Source: Cyclobacteriaceae bacterium (GTDB lineage: Bacteria; Bacteroidota; Bacteroidia; Cytophagales; Cyclobacteriaceae). From it: a stretch of 15,788 bases of DNA. The position numbers were made by a program, and so were the translations under genes. Below, in pieces: positions 13,950-15,788 of the stretch (its first letter is position 1; the number at the start of each line of letters is the position of its first letter). The stretch covers positions 1-15,788 of the forward strand of contig JAOUKG010000005.1 in the NCBI GenBank assembly GCA_029882725.1, written 5' to 3'. The notes under the pieces are model-generated. The model was not told where the DNA came from, searched no databases, and saw only the letters and a program-made list of their open reading frames with translations.

Positions 13950-15293
13950 TTAGTTAAATAGTTTTGTTATTTCAAGACCACCAAATTGCCCGGAACTCAT
14001 AAAGAGAATTGAAGTTTGGTCTTTTGAAATAGTGGATATTAATTCAGAAAGTTCATTAACGTCGGTTGTAACCGAAAGTTTAGGATGGTTAAAAGCAGTT
14101 TCGATGGTTTCTTTTGAAATCATATTATCTACAGATTTATGATTTGCATCAAAGAATATAATAGCTCTATCCGCTTTTTTAAGAGTACCTTTGTACCGCT
14201 TCACAAAGTCCTTATTTAAACTACTAAATGTGTGTAATTCAAGAATAGCCACCAATTGGTTTTTCGGAAATTGAGCAGAAACGGCTTCAACAGTGGCCTT
14301 AACTTTACTTGGTGAGTGAGCAAAATCGTTATAGACCTTTAAATTATTTGAAGAATAGATAAGATCCAGTCGTTTCCCTGCTCCTTCAAAGGATTGGATA
14401 GCTTCGTAAAACTCATCTTCAGTGATTCCTATTTTATCCAGAACGGCTTTTGCCGCTTCCATGTTCAAAAGGTTATGTTCACCAAATACTTTTACCGGAT
14501 ATTCATTTTGTCCACTATATATATGGGTAATTTCATTTTTTATTTTGTATTTAGGTAAACTATAGGGGATAGAGTTGATTTCTTCCCGTATCACTGAGCC
14601 TATTTTTTTAGCTTCAGCATCGGCCTCACAATATATAATAGAGCCCGCCTTCGGAGTGGCATCGGCAAAATGGGAAAATTGTTCCAAATAATCTTTCTCC
14701 GAAGGGAATACATTGGCATGATCCCAGTCAATTCCGGAAATCACACCAATATGATGGTGATATTTCAAAAACTTAGGTGTTGGGTCTTCGGGGCTGGACA
14801 AGTATTCATCACCTTCAATTACGATAACAGGGGCATCACTGATTTTCACCTGACCGGGAAGGCCTTTTACAGGAGCTCCTATCAAATAATCTACCGGTTT
14901 TTTCATGTAATTTAACACATGGACTATCATGCCTGTAATAGAAGTTTTACCGTGGCTTCCTCCAATTACAATTCGTTGTTTGTTTTTAGAGAGTTCATAT
15001 ATAAAATCAGGAAAAGAATAAACGGGGATACCTAATTTATGAGCCGCTTCTATTTCAGGGTTGTCCTTTTTTGCGTGCATACCCAAAATAACAGCATCAA
15101 GATCTTTTGTAATTCTTTGAGGAAACCAACCCAGTTCTTCGGGGAGGAGTCCGGCTTTTTTTAACACAGCTTCGGAATTTCCATAAATGGCATCGTCTGA
15201 ACCCGTTATACTATTACCTAGTGATTTAAGTTCTGTGGCCAGGCTGTGCATTACACTGCCCCCAATGGCTATGAAGTGGTATTTCTTTGACAT
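13950..15293 (-). CDS. mpl: UDP-N-acetylmuramate:L-alanyl-gamma-D-glutamyl-meso-diaminopimelate ligase
   Basis: Mpl attaches recycled murein tripeptide to UDP-N-acetylmuramic acid, returning wall fragments to peptidoglycan synthesis in the cytoplasm. The 447-residue Mur-ligase chain starts with the nucleotide-binding 'HFIAIGGSVMHSLA' (6-19). It has the ATP P-loop 'GGSHGKTS' (111-118), 'EGDEY' (160-164), and 'GIDWDHANVFPS' (187-198), followed by the C-terminal domain ('VYNDFAHSPSKVKAT'). The EGDEY tyrosine and the length separate Mpl-type enzymes from MurC (usually EADES), which supports Mpl; a diverged MurC is the alternative. It heads the minus-strand operon and is divergent from dnaB across the DnaA-box region. 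TATTTTTG (15359-15366) lies 65 bases before its start, but the nearest TTG is 24 bases from it. Confidence 0.92.
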   Translation of the reverse strand: MSKKYHFIAIGGSVMHSLATELKSLGNSITGSDDAIYGNSEAVLKKAGLLPEELGWFPQRITKDLDAVILGMHAKKDNPEIEAAHKLGIPVYSFPDFIYELSKNKQRIVIGGSHGKTSITGMIVHVLNYMKKPVDYLIGAPVKGLPGQVKISDAPVIVIEGDEYLSSPEDPTPKFLKYHHHIGVISGIDWDHANVFPSEKDYLEQFSHFADATPKAGSIIYCEADAEAKKIGSVIREEINSIPYSLPKYKIKNEITHIYSGQNEYPVKVFGEHNLLNMEAAKAVLDKIGITEDEFYEAIQSFEGAGKRLDLIYSSNNLKVYNDFAHSPSKVKATVEAVSAQFPKNQLVAILELHTFSSLNKDFVKRYKGTLKKADRAIIFFDANHKSVDNMISKETIETAFNHPKLSVTTDVNELSELISTISKDQTSILFMSSGQFGGLEITKLFN

Positions 15294-15472
15294 GGGTTAT
15301 AAAATCTGTTAGTAAGTGCAAAGAAAAGCATAACAGGCAAGAATTTGAACTCTTACTGCAAAAATATCGAAGGTTTATACGATTTGTTTGCAAAAGTCGT
15401 TTCATTTACATGAATACACTGCTTGTGTGGACAACGATGTGGATAAAGTATTATATTGTGGATAACTCAGGA

Positions 15473-15510
15473 AGTTTTCAACAATTATTAACTTCGGTTG
15501 TTGAAAACTA
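15473..15510. repeat. 12-bp inverted repeat in the DnaA-box region
   Basis: AGTTTTCAACAA (15473-15484) and its exact complement TTGTTGAAAACT (15498-15509) flank 13 bases; TGTTGAAAACTT (15511-15522) repeats the right arm directly. The arms contain TTTTCAACA, two mismatches from a DnaA box. They could be weak DnaA sites or the operator of another protein. Confidence 0.75.
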
Positions 15511-15614
15511 TGTTGAAAACTTACGATAAACAATAAATATAGTTAAGGCTTTAGGCACTTTAAGTGTGTTTTTGATGTTGATAAACACGAGGGAAATGGT
15601 GAAGCTTATCAAAC

Positions 15615-15645
15615 TTGTCATACAGTTAAAATATTGATAGGTTTG
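15615..15645 (+). promoter_or_regulatory. Candidate dnaB promoter (TTG-N20-TAGGTTTG)
   Basis: TTG at 15615-15617 is followed after exactly 20 bases by TAGGTTTG (15638-15645), matching the Bacteroidota housekeeping promoter pattern TTG-N19-21-TAnnTTTG. It would give a leader of about 30 bases before the dnaB ATG. This is the best-matched promoter in the window. Confidence 0.6.
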
Positions 15646-15683
15646 GGGATACAACCAACAACCTTATAACCTACTTAGTATAA

Positions 15684-15788
15684 ATGGAGTTCACCAAGTC
15701 ATCTTTGCGAAAAGTTACAAAAGATATTTCACAAAGTCTGGGCAAAATTCCTCCTCAAGCTACTGATATTGAGGACGCCGTGTTAGGG
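15684..15788 (+). CDS. dnaB: Replicative DNA helicase DnaB, N-terminal 35 codons (partial)
   Basis: The open frame starts at ATG 15684 and runs off the right edge. The predicted start (MEFTKSSLRK...) leads into 'GKIPPQATDIEDAVLG', which closely matches the beginning of the DnaB N-terminal domain, where 'xxPPQxxEAExxVLG' is conserved. DnaB is the hexameric helicase that unwinds DNA at replication forks. Only this short segment is available, so the identification rests on one motif plus the neighbouring DnaA boxes. No Shine-Dalgarno sequence precedes it. Confidence 0.8.
   Translation, partial: MEFTKSSLRKVTKDISQSLGKIPPQATDIEDAVLG

Larger units (their letters stand above)
15294..15683. other. 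390-base gene-free mpl-dnaB interval with DnaA boxes (candidate origin or DnaA-controlled region)
   Basis: No credible gene lies here. On the plus strand TGTGGATAA, the exact complement of DnaA box TTATCCACA, occurs at 15438-15446 and 15457-15465. TGTGGACAA (one mismatch) is at 15426-15434 and TGTTGATAA (one mismatch) at 15576-15584. Looser TTTTCAACA-type sites are at 15475-15483 (inverted) and at 15499-15507 and 15511-15519 (direct). An AT-rich stretch (about 15520-15545) follows the cluster. This cluster is consistent with oriC or with DnaA regulation of dnaB or mpl. dnaA itself is not in the window. Confidence 0.55.

Noticed and set aside
15287..15529. 80-codon open frame on the plus strand across the DnaA boxes
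   Set aside because: It overlaps the mpl start, has no recognisable motif, and its 3' half is the DnaA-box and inverted-repeat DNA read as codons.
1..15788. Hidden defence, toxin-antitoxin, secretion or biosynthetic cluster, or RNA genes
   Set aside because: Every substantial open frame is assigned to a housekeeping or common metabolic family except the ArsC-like protein. No transposase, integrase, tRNA-like fold or rRNA segment was recognised.

Overview
The window looks like an ordinary chromosomal segment of a member of the Bacteroidota, most likely a flavobacterium-like organism. Four things point there: low G+C; no clear Shine-Dalgarno sequences; several matches to the Bacteroidota -7 promoter box TAnnTTTG; and typical proteins of the phylum. 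Those proteins include a single-chain alpha/beta E1 2-oxoacid dehydrogenase, an Mpl ligase with an EGDEY motif, and a cysteine-free ArsC-fold protein. The taxonomic call is inferred from protein style, not from a database search.

Layout from left to right. The 3' end of accA (+) converges on moaA (-). hemF and a PAP2 phosphatase form an overlapping pair on the minus strand. A fused E1 dehydrogenase (+) diverges from hemF and converges, 9 bases apart, on a compact minus-strand operon of FAH-family hydrolase, M23 peptidase and bcp peroxiredoxin. An M48 lipoprotein protease (+) diverges from that operon. From about 15.3 kb back to 9.1 kb the minus strand carries mpl, a DnaQ-like exonuclease and an agmatinase-family ureohydrolase (tightly packed), then an AGCS alanine/glycine symporter, the ArsC-like protein and a 3-hydroxyacyl-CoA dehydrogenase. 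The window closes with the first 35 codons of dnaB (+), beyond a 390-base gene-free interval.

The genes are housekeeping or central metabolism: haem and molybdenum cofactor synthesis, 2-oxoacid and acyl-CoA metabolism, peptidoglycan recycling, peroxide defence and envelope proteolysis. I found no mobile-element protein, CRISPR array, RNA gene, toxin-antitoxin pair or defence system. No new multi-gene system is evident.

The unusual content is in the non-coding DNA. (1) The mpl-dnaB interval holds two exact DnaA boxes (TTATCCACA), one single-mismatch box and several TTTTCAACA-type sites, and 12 of the 15 genes to its left are transcribed away from it. It is either a chromosome-origin candidate or a DnaA-controlled dnaB promoter. 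(2) Two intergenic palindromic elements share the terminal motif GTAGAGACG. One contains a perfect 62-base palindrome with no spacer. In both, the TAG inside the terminal motif is the stop codon of the adjoining minus-strand gene. (3) A 16-bp-stem hairpin in front of the acyl-CoA dehydrogenase carries a -7-like box in its loop. (4) Four copies of an 11-base repeat sit directly before the M48 protease start codon.
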